This document shows, one piece after another, positions 16,988-26,518 of a DNA stretch of 64,000 nucleotides. Within the stretch, counting starts at the first letter, position 1, and every line of letters starts with the position of its first letter. Origin of the DNA: Xenorhabdus ishibashii (GTDB lineage Bacteria > Pseudomonadota > Gammaproteobacteria > Enterobacterales > Enterobacteriaceae); assembly GCF_002632755.1 (NCBI RefSeq), contig NZ_NJAK01000002.1, forward strand, positions 217,200-281,199, in the 5' to 3' direction. A program made the translations under genes and the position numbers. The notes under the pieces are model-generated. The model had not been told where the DNA came from. It did no database searches and saw only the letters and a list, made by a program, of their open reading frames with translations.

Positions 16988-18124
16988 ATGCAAAATAAAA
17001 GTTCTATCCTGTTGTTAGCCTTGTCAATTGCGGTTTTTGGGGTTATTACTACCGAAATAGCCGTTATTGGATTGCTACCACAACTTGAAGCACAATTGCA
17101 TGTGACGCCAACTCAGGTTGGTTTTCTGGTAAGTATTTATGCCATTGTGGTCGCTGTAACGGGACCATTTTTTACTCTGATGCTCTCTGGATATAACAAG
17201 AAATACGTTCTTCTTATTATTCTCTTTATATTTATCGTTTCTAACCTAATATATGCTACAACAGATATCTTTAATTTGATGCTGTTATTCAGAATTCTTC
17301 CAGGTTTGGTGCATGCAGTTTTCTTTGCTATTGCTCTTGTGATTGCAGCAAATGCCGTTCCTAAAGAAAAAAGTGCAGGGGCAATAGCAACAGTTTTTGC
17401 TGGAGTCACGGTGGGAATGGTGTTAGGAATGCCTATGAGTTCATTTATAGCAGAGCACCTCTCACTTAGCGCAGCGTTTTATTTTGGCGCGATTACTTGT
17501 GCTCTGGCTTTTATTGGTATTCTATTATTTGTTCCTTCTCTTCCCGCTATAAAACGTGGTATTAGTATTGAACAATTACGTGTGTTGCGTAAAGGAAAGT
17601 TATGGCTGACAATTTCTACCGTGATATTGATTTTTTCCGCGATGTTTTCAAGTTTCAGCTACATAGCTGATTATCTGGCAAAAGTTACTCATTTTAATAA
17701 GAATTCTATCGGTATAATTTTAATACTATTTGGTATTTGTGGATTTATAGGCAACTTTGTTTTTAGCAATTTGCTACAAAAAAATGTGATGATGACAACT
17801 TATGCCTATCCTATTTTATTAATTATTCTCTATATCCAAATCTGGTATTTAGGATACTTACCGATAGTAATGTGTATATTAACAGTTTTCTGGGGTGGGC
17901 TGCATTCTGCTGGGCTGATGGTCAGTCAGACATGGCTTCTGCGGGAAGCAAATGAAGCTCCTGAATTTGCTAACAGCCTTTATATTTCTTTTTCGAATCT
18001 GGGCATTACCATTGGATCTGTAGCTGGCGGATGGTTTCTTGCACAATTCGGAGTGCACGCGATTTTCTTGAGCAGCATCCTCTTTTCCTTAATGGCTTTT
18101 TTCAGTATTTACATTAAAAATTAA
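16988..18124 (+). CDS. MFS transporter (AraJ/YdhP-like DHA1 group)
   Basis: A 378-residue inner-membrane protein with about twelve hydrophobic segments. TEIAVIGLLPQLEAQLHVTP and the helix-4 region LFRILPGLVHAVFFAIA match the DHA1 group that includes AraJ and the sugar/drug exporters. Substrate unknown. It is convergent with the LysR gene, and their ends overlap by four bases (18121-18124). No strong ribosome site is visible, so the start is only moderately certain. Confidence 0.82.
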   Translation: MQNKSSILLLALSIAVFGVITTEIAVIGLLPQLEAQLHVTPTQVGFLVSIYAIVVAVTGPFFTLMLSGYNKKYVLLIILFIFIVSNLIYATTDIFNLMLLFRILPGLVHAVFFAIALVIAANAVPKEKSAGAIATVFAGVTVGMVLGMPMSSFIAEHLSLSAAFYFGAITCALAFIGILLFVPSLPAIKRGISIEQLRVLRKGKLWLTISTVILIFSAMFSSFSYIADYLAKVTHFNKNSIGIILILFGICGFIGNFVFSNLLQKNVMMTTYAYPILLIILYIQIWYLGYLPIVMCILTVFWGGLHSAGLMVSQTWLLREANEAPEFANSLYISFSNLGITIGSVAGGWFLAQFGVHAIFLSSILFSLMAFFSIYIKN

Positions 18125-19032
18125 TTCAATAAGCCGCTTTCCGCCATTTCAACCAAAATATCTACAACATAGCGTATTTTGGGTAACAACTGACGGTTTT
18201 GCGGCCATAACGCGTTAATTGGGATTTCTATACCTGAATATTCGGGTAATACCTCTCTGAGTTCGCCACTTTCAAGGTATTTTCCCACCATCCATAATGG
18301 AAGTTGTGCAAAACCACACCCTGCCAGAACAGCCTCAAACATTGCATCTCCATCAGCAAATTCATAAGTCGCTGGTGGAGTATAACGTTTTACCTTACCG
18401 TTCTTTTCCTTCAATAACCAAGATATTGGCTGGTTCCTACGAAATCCCACGATACAACGATGTTGGCTTAATTCTTCGGGAATTTTAGGTTCATTGTTAA
18501 GAGATAAATACTCTGGCGCTGCACAAATAACGAGTTTTTGGGTCGTTAATCTACGGGCAACCAGACCACTACTGTCAGAAAGTTCACCAATACGTACAGT
18601 AAGATCAATGCCTTCCTCAATTAAATCAACGAAGCGTTCACTGAATGAAACAGTCAATGATAATTCAGGATAATCATGGGTAATTTTCAAAAGCGCAGGA
18701 AGTATCCTCTGACGACCAAAAGCGGCTGGTAAATCAATGCGGAGTCGTCCTGAAGGATGGGTAATATGTGAAGTAAGTTTAGATTCAGCCTGTTCAAGAA
18801 TATCAATAGCGTTTTGGCAATTTATCAGGAAGGCTTCTCCATCAGGTGTCAAACTCAAACTTCGTGTTGAACGTTGAAAAAGCTTAATTCCTAAGCGATC
18901 TTCAAGTCGCCCAACACTTTTACCTACAGCAGATTTTGTCAAACCAAGGCGTTCTGCCGCAGCAGTAAAACTCCCTAGTTGTGCTGTTGTAACAAACGCT
19001 GTTATCCCACTAAAATGATCCATTCTACGCAT
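18121..19032 (-). CDS. LysR-family regulator (CrgA/YafC-like)
   Basis: About 300 residues. The DNA-binding domain reads FVTTAQLGSFTAAAERLGLTKSAVGKSVGRLE, then a LysR effector domain. ATGs at 19032 and 19023 are both possible; the second (MDHFSGI) is the more typical LysR start. It is divergent from the old yellow enzyme gene, which this type of LysR often controls, and convergent with the MFS gene. Confidence 0.88.
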   Translation of the reverse strand: MRRMDHFSGITAFVTTAQLGSFTAAAERLGLTKSAVGKSVGRLEDRLGIKLFQRSTRSLSLTPDGEAFLINCQNAIDILEQAESKLTSHITHPSGRLRIDLPAAFGRQRILPALLKITHDYPELSLTVSFSERFVDLIEEGIDLTVRIGELSDSSGLVARRLTTQKLVICAAPEYLSLNNEPKIPEELSQHRCIVGFRRNQPISWLLKEKNGKVKRYTPPATYEFADGDAMFEAVLAGCGFAQLPLWMVGKYLESGELREVLPEYSGIEIPINALWPQNRQLLPKIRYVVDILVEMAESGLLN

Positions 19033-19373
19033 AATCAGGAATATTTGTTCAGCTAATGTATTAATTAAAAACTCAGCCTATATTATCTATAACTGGGGTC
19101 AAGTGATTCATATTAAAGATCAATAAATTAACATGCAAGGGTAGGGAATATATGCAACGCATAATAATTTTATTATGCGATTGTTTCTATATTTAATTTT
19201 TCTTCATGGTAAACATTATTTCATTCAGTATCGTAGGGAATGATGATAATAAGTTCAGGTATCTGATTAATACCGTTAACCCACGAATTTTATTTCGGCT
19301 CTCCTTTACAAAAAGACATAATAAGTGGTTTGATGGGAATTAATTTTTCAGGCATTAAAAAATAGGAAATATT
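19033..19373. promoter_or_regulatory. divergent control region of LysR and OYE genes
   Basis: 341 bases without a gene. CGCATAATAA (19158-19167) is repeated inverted as TTATTATGCG (19170-19179) with two bases between, a 22-bp near-perfect palindrome. It may be an operator for the adjacent LysR protein or a short hairpin. The rest is AT-rich, with AATAGGAAATATT as the ribosome site of the OYE gene. Confidence 0.5.
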
Positions 19374-20477
19374 ATGATCGATAATAGTATTAGAACCGAT
19401 CTTTTCTCACCTACCAAATTAGGAGAAATTGAACTTTCCAATCGTATTGTTATGGCACCTTTAACACGTGGTCGCACGAATGAGGAGGGAGTTCCAAATG
19501 AGCTAAATGTTACATATTATGTTCAGCGTGTGAGTGCCGGTTTAATCATTTCAGAAGCAACCAATATTTCAGCACAGGGACGCGGTTATGCTATGACGCC
19601 TGGTATTTGGACAGACGCTCAGGTGGCAGGGTGGAAAAAAGTCACGGATGCGATTCATGTTGCTGGTGGCAAGATTGTCATGCAATTGTGGCATGTCGGT
19701 CGCTTCTCACACATTGAACTTCAACCAAATAGAGAAGCGCCGGTAGCGCCATCTGTGATTGAAACAGACGGTAATGTTTTTACCAAGCGTGGTATAGAGA
19801 AAGCCTCCATACCACGTGCACTTGGAACCAACGAAATCCCCGATATTATCGAACAGTATAGACATGCAGCAGAATGTGCTAAACGTGCAGGATTCGATGG
19901 GATAGAAATTCATGCTGCTAACAATTATCTCCTGGAACAGTTTCTGCGTGATTCAACTAACCACCGCACTGATCAATACGGTGGTTCAATTGAAAACCGA
20001 GCCAGATTGATTCTTGAAGTTGTTGATGCTGTAACCCATATTTGGGGTGGTGGTCGAGTTGGTATTAGATTGTCGCCAGTGACAACAGAAGTAGGAAACA
20101 CTCCACTTGATAGTAATGTGATGACGACATATCGCTATCTGATTCAGCAACTCAATAAATTCAAACTGGCTTATCTCCATTTCGTTGAAGGAACAACGGG
20201 AAAAAATCGTGATATTCCTGAGGGTATTGATCTGGATGCACTCAGATCATTGTTCGACGGAGCTTATATCGGTAATAACAATTATGACCTTGAAATGGCG
20301 ATTTCCCGTCGCGCGGAAGGTAAAGTGAATGCAATTGCCTTTGGGCGTCCGTTTATTTCTAATCCTGATTTGGTAGAGCGTTTGAGATACGGTATTGAAT
20401 TGGTTGATGCAAATAATGATGCCTATTACGGTAATGGAGCAAAAGGATATACCGACTGGTTGAAGGCAAATTATTAA
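19374..20477 (+). CDS. old yellow enzyme-family alkene reductase (NemA-like)
   Basis: 367 residues of a TIM-barrel FMN enzyme. IVMAPLTRGRT holds the FMN-contacting Thr, and EIHAANNYLLEQFLRDSTN carries the catalytic His/Asn pair and the conserved RxDxYGGSIENRAR that follows. NAIAFGRPFISNPDL is the phosphate-binding end of the barrel. The family reduces activated C=C bonds and nitro compounds with NAD(P)H (NemA in E. coli). It is divergent from a LysR gene, so induction by electrophiles through that regulator is plausible. Confidence 0.9.
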   Translation: MIDNSIRTDLFSPTKLGEIELSNRIVMAPLTRGRTNEEGVPNELNVTYYVQRVSAGLIISEATNISAQGRGYAMTPGIWTDAQVAGWKKVTDAIHVAGGKIVMQLWHVGRFSHIELQPNREAPVAPSVIETDGNVFTKRGIEKASIPRALGTNEIPDIIEQYRHAAECAKRAGFDGIEIHAANNYLLEQFLRDSTNHRTDQYGGSIENRARLILEVVDAVTHIWGGGRVGIRLSPVTTEVGNTPLDSNVMTTYRYLIQQLNKFKLAYLHFVEGTTGKNRDIPEGIDLDALRSLFDGAYIGNNNYDLEMAISRRAEGKVNAIAFGRPFISNPDLVERLRYGIELVDANNDAYYGNGAKGYTDWLKANY

Positions 20478-20631
20478 TTTTATAGGTAGCTAAGCTGGAT
20501 AATTTCAGTAGCGCCACTGTTATTAGCCAAAGCTATCACGCTGAAAAATACGTTTTATTTTTTAATAAAATCAAATGATTATTTGAAAAACCGGATGATA
20601 TGATAGAGAAAAGTAGATATAAGAATTAATT

Positions 20632-21654
20632 ATGAAGAAAAATTACCAAATCATCAAAGCACTAAATGAACTTTTAACACCATTTGATAAACATGCTCCC
20701 GGTGTTGTCTATATGGCCAAATATGACAATGGCTTAATCTATCAAGATTCTATAGGATTAGCTTGTTTAGAATCGCATAAACCCCTTTCAATAGACAGTG
20801 TATTTAATATTGCTTCAGTTTCAAAACAATTCACTGCATTTACAATCCTATTGTTAGAAAATGATGGTTATTTATCGTTAGATGACTCAATCGTAAAATT
20901 CCTTCCTGATTTAGGTAGTTACGCAGAGCCTGTTACTCTGCGCCACTTAATCTATCATACTGGCGGATTAATTGATTATATGGAGCTAGCTGAATCGATT
21001 GGTATTAATGAACAAGATCCATTAACAATTGAGCAATCATTGCATCACTTATATGCTCAATCTCAATCTGTATTTGTGCCAGGAACAGTATTTGAGTACA
21101 GCAATACTGGATACTTTTTATTGGCACAAGTGGCTGAAAAAGTAAGTGGGGTGAAACTGAGTGAATTCAGTCAAGAACGTATTTTCAAACCACTAGGGAT
21201 GAAAAATACATTCATTGTTGATGAATATCCAATAGCAGTCGAATTTGCACGAGCATATAGTCAAGAAGGTCAACTTTTTGAATCGCCATGGACACATACA
21301 GGTGATGGGGCGGTACACTCAACTGTTGGAGACCTGATGCTATGGGGCGAAAATTTATCTCACGGTAGGGTTGGAGGAGAATCATTAGTCCAACGCATGA
21401 CTCAAACATTACCAAAAACAACATCTACTGGAGATATGGTTAAAAACCATGAACCTTATGCATTTGGTTTAGAGCACCACAATCACTTAGCAGAGCCGAG
21501 TTTGGAACATGCCGGCGGATGGGCAGGCTACAGAGCTTATTTTATACGTTTGCCAAATTCACGTTTAACTATTGCTGTTTTGAGTAATCAGGAACTTATT
21601 GATACTCAAGCGTTAAGTTATAATATTGCTGATATTTTGCTAAAAGAAAAGTAA
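20632..21654 (+). CDS. beta-lactamase-fold serine hydrolase (class C-like)
   Basis: 340 residues. ASVSKQFTAF is the S-x-x-K active-site motif, FEYSNTGYFLL the Y-x-N motif, and EHAGGWAG the H-x-G equivalent of KTG. These place it with the AmpC/EstB/D-aminopeptidase group. No signal peptide is seen at the start (MKKNYQIIKALNELL), so it is probably cytoplasmic and acts as an esterase or peptidase rather than a classical beta-lactamase (inference). Strong terminator at 21706. Confidence 0.85.
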   Translation: MKKNYQIIKALNELLTPFDKHAPGVVYMAKYDNGLIYQDSIGLACLESHKPLSIDSVFNIASVSKQFTAFTILLLENDGYLSLDDSIVKFLPDLGSYAEPVTLRHLIYHTGGLIDYMELAESIGINEQDPLTIEQSLHHLYAQSQSVFVPGTVFEYSNTGYFLLAQVAEKVSGVKLSEFSQERIFKPLGMKNTFIVDEYPIAVEFARAYSQEGQLFESPWTHTGDGAVHSTVGDLMLWGENLSHGRVGGESLVQRMTQTLPKTTSTGDMVKNHEPYAFGLEHHNHLAEPSLEHAGGWAGYRAYFIRLPNSRLTIAVLSNQELIDTQALSYNIADILLKEK

Positions 21655-21705
21655 CTATTTTATTGTTTTTTGTGATGAATAATAACTAGTTCCTAAAAAA
21701 CTGAC

Positions 21706-21736
21706 ATAAAAGACAGAAAGTTTTTCTGTCTTTTAT
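21706..21736. terminator. strong bidirectional terminator
   Basis: Perfect 14-bp arms (21706-21719 and 21723-21736) with a three-base loop, rich in A on the left and T on the right. It serves the beta-lactamase-like gene on the plus strand and the transglutaminase-like gene on the minus strand. Confidence 0.85.
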
Positions 21737-21747
21737 AAGAAATGAAA

Positions 21748-22169
21748 TTATTTTAATTCACTAAAGTTCTGTTGACGGATTTTAGTAATATTCTCGTTAA
21801 TTTGATGACGTAACTTATTGGCAAATAGTGATTTATCTTCATCACTGAGTTTCTGTGAATGTTGTGCAAAGAAGCTGTCAGGGTCATCAAATAGACCAAA
21901 ATCCTGTATGATTCCTGCACGCTGGATATAGGTATCATTATTGCCGTTCCATTCAATCGGCGGGCTTTGTAACTCTTCAATGGCTATACCGTAACCAATA
22001 AATACTCCATTATGATGCGTGTATTTTTTTTGCAATGCAGATAAGTAAAGCAAATCAAGAATAACGCCTTCGAAGTTATACCATTGCCCATCTATATAGG
22101 CTTCAACCCAAGTATGAGAAATTTCTTTAGGCATTCTCTCATATAGAGTTCCGTTCATAATTCCTTTTT
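21748..22169 (-). pseudogene. transglutaminase-like gene, 3' part, split by Tn3
   Basis: The frame gives GIMNGTLYERMPKEISHTWVE and continues to FSELK. ISHTWVEAYIDGQWYNFE carries the catalytic His, and the Asp follows as in transglutaminase-like peptidase/amidase folds. The apparent first 22 residues come from the transposon end. Joined to the part at 26174-26479 with one copy of the TTTTT target, it reads IDKILQKGIMNGTLYE without a break, giving an intact protein of about 240 residues. The minus-strand promoter is now 4 kb away, so it is unlikely to be expressed as one protein. Confidence 0.85.
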
Positions 22170-22202
22170 GGGGGTTTGCGCCCAATTCAGCGAAAAGTTC
22201 CA
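22170..22202 (+). repeat. Tn3 left terminal inverted repeat
   Basis: 33 bases starting GGGGGTTTGCGCCCAATTC, identical in reverse complement to 26141-26173. Preceded by TTTTT (22165-22169), the likely target duplication. Confidence 0.92.
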
Positions 22203-22246
22203 CGAATGAGAATAAATTAATTAATTTCAATATATTACAATGAAAT

Positions 22247-22912
22247 TCATTCTATAAATTTTATCTCTTTCGATACTTTCGATATTGTGTGTCTAGAACA
22301 ACCGAGCAAATCGACAATATAGTTATAGCTTTTGTGTTCCCTGAGAAGACCTTCGATTTTTTGGTGCAGGTTCTTATCTATCGGTCGGCCTTTGTATTTA
22401 CCTTCCTGCTTGGCTTTCTTTACCCCCTGAGCCTGACGACGACGCCTGTCTTCGTAATCTTTTCTGGCAACTGCCGCAAGCATATCAAGCATCATATTGT
22501 TTAACGCAGCCAGCATACGTTCAGTGAATTCGTCTGTCTTCTTCATGAATTGGTGGCTGGTTGGAAGATCCAGAGAAACGACCTTCAGTCCCTTATGGTT
22601 AATCATATATTTTAGTTTTTCCCAGTCAGCTGTATTCAACCGACTGAGCCGATCAACTTGTTCAACCAAGATCACATCGCCCGGCATAGCAACATCAAGT
22701 AAACGAAATAATTCTGGGCGACGGAGTTGGGCACCGGATTCATTTTCTTCGAACCAGCAAGCAACCTGAGTTCCCAATCCATTTGCAAACTCAATCAGCT
22801 CATCTTTTGCCCTTGAAGCATCCTGTTCATCGGTTGATGCCCTCAAGTATCCGTAAATCCGCACAGGGGTTTTCATCAGTTCACTATACATGGTGTCATT
22901 ATTTTGGTGCAT
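22247..22912 (-). CDS. Tn3-type serine resolvase/invertase
   Basis: About 221 residues from the ATG at 22912; starts at 22891 and 22876 are also possible, and an open extension to 23056 reaches into the transposase gene and is unlikely. RIYGYLRASTDEQDA carries the catalytic Ser, and ILVEQVDRLSRLNTADWEKL the conserved Arg-rich E-x-x-R-L-x-R motif. The C-terminal helix-turn-helix (YNYIVDLLGCSRHTISKV) binds the res site. It resolves the cointegrates formed by replicative transposition. Confidence 0.9.
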   Translation of the reverse strand: MHQNNDTMYSELMKTPVRIYGYLRASTDEQDASRAKDELIEFANGLGTQVACWFEENESGAQLRRPELFRLLDVAMPGDVILVEQVDRLSRLNTADWEKLKYMINHKGLKVVSLDLPTSHQFMKKTDEFTERMLAALNNMMLDMLAAVARKDYEDRRRRQAQGVKKAKQEGKYKGRPIDKNLHQKIEGLLREHKSYNYIVDLLGCSRHTISKVSKEIKFIE

Positions 22913-23037
22913 TATACCTTGTTTTGAGGTATTTTCTGCACCGTATTTCGCCAGTGTATTAAGAGTACACCCTATCAGCACTCGCCGTGAACGTTTTTGA
23001 CAACCTCTTTTGGTAAAAAGATCTATCAAGGAAAAAC
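22913..23037. promoter_or_regulatory. probable res site and divergent promoters of the Tn3 element
   Basis: 125 bases between the divergent resolvase and transposase starts, where this kind of Tn3 element keeps its res recombination site. An imperfect dyad GTGTATTAAGAGTACAC lies at about 22954-22970. The three resolvase subsites were not delineated. CAAGGA precedes the transposase ATG. Confidence 0.5.
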
Positions 23038-26000
23038 ATGCAGCCGACGCGCCCAAGCCGGATACAAATTCTTAAAACCGATGAAATTGATGAGCTGTAT
23101 CGCCGACCGCAATTCAGTCAGACAGAACGTGAAGAATATTTTGCCCTGAATGACACACTTCTTGAGCACATCCGCGCAATGGAGAAACTCGAAAACCGTA
23201 TTTATTTCATTCTCTTTATTGGGTATTTCCGAGCTAAGCCCGTTATTCCCAAATTCCATTTGAAGGACGTCAGACCGGATGTTCAGTATATTTGCCAGAC
23301 CTACTTTTCAGGTGCAAAACCACGATACACTGAGTTGGTCAAATCAACCCGATCCCGGTTAATCAGTCAGGTTCTGGCCTTGCTTAGTTTTGAGCAGCTA
23401 ACATCCTCCATGACTGACAATCTGGTCTTACGTCTCCAGGATGTCGCAACCATCTATACTGATCCCCGATACATGTTCGATGAATGTATCGCATTCTTTA
23501 GTCAGCAGCGTATTGCCCTTCCGGCATACAGTACTATCCAGACGCTTGTCACTCGGACACTCAGTGCCGAAAGAAAGCGAACCGAAGCCATTCTGTCCCG
23601 ACAAATGTCGGAAAATACGGTTCACACCCTACAGAGCATCATGGCAGACAAAGGACTGCTTAACAGCCTGTCCGGAGATAAGGGATCAGCCCGCAGCTTT
23701 TCGCCATCAGAACTGGAGCGTGAGCTGAATACGCACAGAACCATAAAAAGTATTTACCCTGAATTAAAATCTCTGCTCGAGGCTCTTCGATTATCCCGTG
23801 GAAACATGCTCTATTATGCCTCCGTTGTAAGGCACCGTTCAGTTTATAAGATCAGGCGAATGCCCAAGTGGCAGGGGCTGCTCTATCTGAGTTGTTATCT
23901 CTTTTTTCGATACCGGGAAAACAATGACAGGTTGGTGACCGCATTTTGCCATCTTGTAACAAAACATCATGAATCCGCAAAAACGTTTGCCCAGCAAAAA
24001 GTCGCTGAAGAACTGGAAGTGGTCAGAAATAAGCTTAAGTATGCCGGCAACGTTCTGAGCTTATTTGTTGATAATACACTCAGTGACAGTGTTCCGTTTG
24101 GTGAAATTCGTAAGCAGGCATTTTCACTGATTGATGAAGCTGATATGAGAAAAATCAGCCAGCATCTTTGTAAGGAGAACTTTGATCTGGTTGACTACCA
24201 ATGGCAATACACCGACAAACACGCCCGCAGAACATCAAACTCTCTGCGCAAACTGTTCAGGGCTATCGATATTGAGTGTTCCCCTGACCAGCCTCTGATG
24301 GCTGAACAAATAACCAGGGCAAAAGCTGATCTGGACAAGCACAAACGGATCACGTGTGTGATGCAGGAATTCATCCGCCCACGCGACCGGCGTTATCTTC
24401 TTGATGGCGATGACGTCCATCTCCAGCGGTTTGAGTTCTATTTGTATCACCGGATTGATCATATGATCAACAGCGGCAGGATCTATGTGAGTGAGAGTGA
24501 AAAGAATAAACGTCTGGAAGATGACCTTATTCCGGTGGATGTCTGGGTGACGGAAAAACCAGAGCTGATTGAGAAAACAGGACTTAATCGTCTTAGTGAT
24601 CCCATTAACCAGACGCTGATGCAGTTGGAAATGAGGTTAAATACCTTGCTTGATCGCGTAACAGCTAACATTAATGCTGATGCCAATGATTTCGTAAAGT
24701 GCCAGCCCCGCTCTAACCGTCTGACATGGAGTCTGGCGAACCGTCGCTGGAAAACTGGTATTGACAACCCGGTTTACAGCCAGCTCAAGCACAAAGGAAT
24801 TATTGAGATCATGAGTTACGTCAACCGCAAAACAGGTTATCTCAGCGCCCTTGAAAACATAACAACCTATAAGAAAGAGTCAGAGGTACGGGAAGGTGAT
24901 TTGATAGCCTGTATTTTCGGCAACGGAGCAAACTATGGCCTGCATCGAATAGCCGCCGTTTCCGATCGCAGCGTAGGAGCACTCCGGGCTGTCAATGATA
25001 GTTATATCCGGCCGGAAACGACCCATGCCGCCAATGATATTATTTCTAATGCGATCGCCCGCTTATCCATATTCAAGTATTACACCATCAATGAGGCCGC
25101 ACCTTTTGGCAGTATCGATGGACAAAAACACGGTTGCCGGATAAACACATTCAAGGCTCGCTTTTCTGCCAAGTATTTCCGCAAAGGTAAAGGGGTATCA
25201 GCATTATCGCTGGTCGTCAATCATGTTCCAATCAATACTACCGTGAACGCCCCGAATGAGTTTGAGGGGCATTTTGCTTTTGACCTGCTCTATAACAACA
25301 GCAGTGATATCCAGCCGCTCTCGGTTTCGACGGATAATCATGGGATCAATAATGTCAATTTTGCCTTGCTGGATATTTTCGGTTACCAGTTTGCCCCTCG
25401 TTATGCCAAGTTCAAAAAAATCTTTGAAGAATTGTTCGATATCACCTTGCTGGGTGAAAAACTCCATATTTCTTTGAAAAAACCGATAAAGAACAAGTTA
25501 ATCATGGATGAATGGGAACGTATCCAGCATATTGTTTGTTCATTGAGCCGCAAGGCAACCAATCAGAGTATCGTGGTCAGAAAGCTGTCAAATGGCAAGA
25601 GAACTCACTCGACGTTGTCTGCCCTACGTGAGTATGACAGGTTAGTTAAATGTATCTATTTGCTTGAATACATGGACAACCAGACACTGAGACAGTTTGT
25701 GCAACAGGCATTGAATCGGGGAGAAGCCTATCATCAGCTCAGAAGAGCCATCGCGTCTGTCAATGGAAATCAGTTTCGAGGCGGAAATGATTATCAGGTT
25801 GAACAATGGAACGATTGCGCCCGTCTGATTGCCAATTGCATTATCTACTACAATTCAGCCTTGTTATCCGGACTGGTAGAACGATTTGAAAAACAAGGTA
25901 ACAGTGAGGCAATTGAAATACTGGCCAATCTCTCCCCAGTGGCCTGGAGCCATATCCAGTTGGCAGGGAACTACATCTTCGCAGAACAAAGCGACACATT

Positions 26001-26094
26001 CAGTCTTGACAGTCTGCTAGAAAATGTAGACCCGCTGCTCGAATCAAAGATGGATGATAGTGATGAGTATGATGTTTACGAGGAAGCAGGCTGA
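23038..26094 (+). CDS. tnpA: Tn3-family transposase (TnpA)
   Basis: A 1,018-residue DDE transposase, a typical length for Tn3 (about 990-1,020). The N-terminal part (to about 170, RIQILKTDEIDELYRRPQF) is the DUF4158-type end-binding region. The C-terminal 400 residues hold the catalytic domain, with LVVNHVPINTTVNAPNE, LSVSTDNHGINNVNFALLD (second Asp) and a C-terminal Glu-bearing stretch around EQWNDCARLIANCIIYYN. No frameshift is seen. It starts replicative transposition by nicking the 33-bp ends. CAAGGA lies before the ATG. Confidence 0.95.
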   Translation: MQPTRPSRIQILKTDEIDELYRRPQFSQTEREEYFALNDTLLEHIRAMEKLENRIYFILFIGYFRAKPVIPKFHLKDVRPDVQYICQTYFSGAKPRYTELVKSTRSRLISQVLALLSFEQLTSSMTDNLVLRLQDVATIYTDPRYMFDECIAFFSQQRIALPAYSTIQTLVTRTLSAERKRTEAILSRQMSENTVHTLQSIMADKGLLNSLSGDKGSARSFSPSELERELNTHRTIKSIYPELKSLLEALRLSRGNMLYYASVVRHRSVYKIRRMPKWQGLLYLSCYLFFRYRENNDRLVTAFCHLVTKHHESAKTFAQQKVAEELEVVRNKLKYAGNVLSLFVDNTLSDSVPFGEIRKQAFSLIDEADMRKISQHLCKENFDLVDYQWQYTDKHARRTSNSLRKLFRAIDIECSPDQPLMAEQITRAKADLDKHKRITCVMQEFIRPRDRRYLLDGDDVHLQRFEFYLYHRIDHMINSGRIYVSESEKNKRLEDDLIPVDVWVTEKPELIEKTGLNRLSDPINQTLMQLEMRLNTLLDRVTANINADANDFVKCQPRSNRLTWSLANRRWKTGIDNPVYSQLKHKGIIEIMSYVNRKTGYLSALENITTYKKESEVREGDLIACIFGNGANYGLHRIAAVSDRSVGALRAVNDSYIRPETTHAANDIISNAIARLSIFKYYTINEAAPFGSIDGQKHGCRINTFKARFSAKYFRKGKGVSALSLVVNHVPINTTVNAPNEFEGHFAFDLLYNNSSDIQPLSVSTDNHGINNVNFALLDIFGYQFAPRYAKFKKIFEELFDITLLGEKLHISLKKPIKNKLIMDEWERIQHIVCSLSRKATNQSIVVRKLSNGKRTHSTLSALREYDRLVKCIYLLEYMDNQTLRQFVQQALNRGEAYHQLRRAIASVNGNQFRGGNDYQVEQWNDCARLIANCIIYYNSALLSGLVERFEKQGNSEAIEILANLSPVAWSHIQLAGNYIFAEQSDTFSLDSLLENVDPLLESKMDDSDEYDVYEEAG

Positions 26095-26140
26095 TCATTT
26101 TCATTTAGGATTTTGAAATAATTAAATAATTTTAACATCA

Positions 26141-26173
26141 TGGAACTTTTCGCTGAATTGGGCGCAAACCCCC
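26141..26173 (-). repeat. Tn3 right terminal inverted repeat
   Basis: 33 bases, an exact inverted copy of 22170-22202, followed by TTTTT (26174-26178). Confidence 0.92.
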
Positions 26174-26479
26174 TTTTTGTAAGATTTTATCGATAGTGAA
26201 ACCATGTAAACGACAAGGTATTTTAAGTGCGCGCAACAGTGCCATAAATAAGATAGATTTTGTATTACATTGGCCATAACCAGACGACAAGATTGATGAT
26301 GCAGTTAATGAATCATCTTCATTAAAACCAAATTTAATGTCATTACGGACAAAATTATAAACAGATTTGACTTTCTCACTATCAGAAAGTGATCGCCAAT
26401 GACGTGATTCAATTAATTGCTGGATACTCTCAGCCTCAAAATCTAACAAATGTGTTTCTACTAAATACCTATCCATCAT
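26174..26479 (-). pseudogene. transglutaminase-like gene, 5' part, split by Tn3
   Basis: Begins MMDRYLVETHLLDFEAESIQ, with GTAGGAGA before the start. SSGYGQCNTKSILFMALLRA contains the catalytic Cys of the transglutaminase/protease fold, and IPCRLHGFTIDKI follows as in that family. After IDKILQK the frame enters the transposon end and stops at 26138. The His- and Asp-bearing half lies at 21748-22169. The protein was probably a cytoplasmic transglutaminase-like amidase of about 240 residues. An AraC gene lies just upstream on the same strand. Confidence 0.85.
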
Positions 26480-26518
26480 TATTCTCCTACTGCTTGAGTA
26501 GATAACAATGTAGGAGAT

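Larger units (their letters stand above)
22170..26173. mobile_element. minimal Tn3-family transposon, 4.0 kb
   Basis: Bounded by perfect 33-bp terminal inverted repeats (22170-22202 and 26141-26173) that begin GGGGGTTTGCGCCC, as Tn3 ends begin with GGGG. Direct TTTTT on both sides is the expected 5-bp target duplication, although low in complexity. It contains only a transposase and a divergently transcribed serine resolvase, with no passenger gene. It split a transglutaminase-like gene. The perfect ends and intact genes suggest a recent and possibly still mobile element. Confidence 0.93.

Noticed and set aside
21748..22230. The two transglutaminase pieces as separate intact genes
   Set aside because: Their inner ends are transposon sequence, and excision restores one frame.
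22913..23056. Long N-terminal extension of the resolvase
   Set aside because: It overlaps the transposase start and the res region and has no family similarity.
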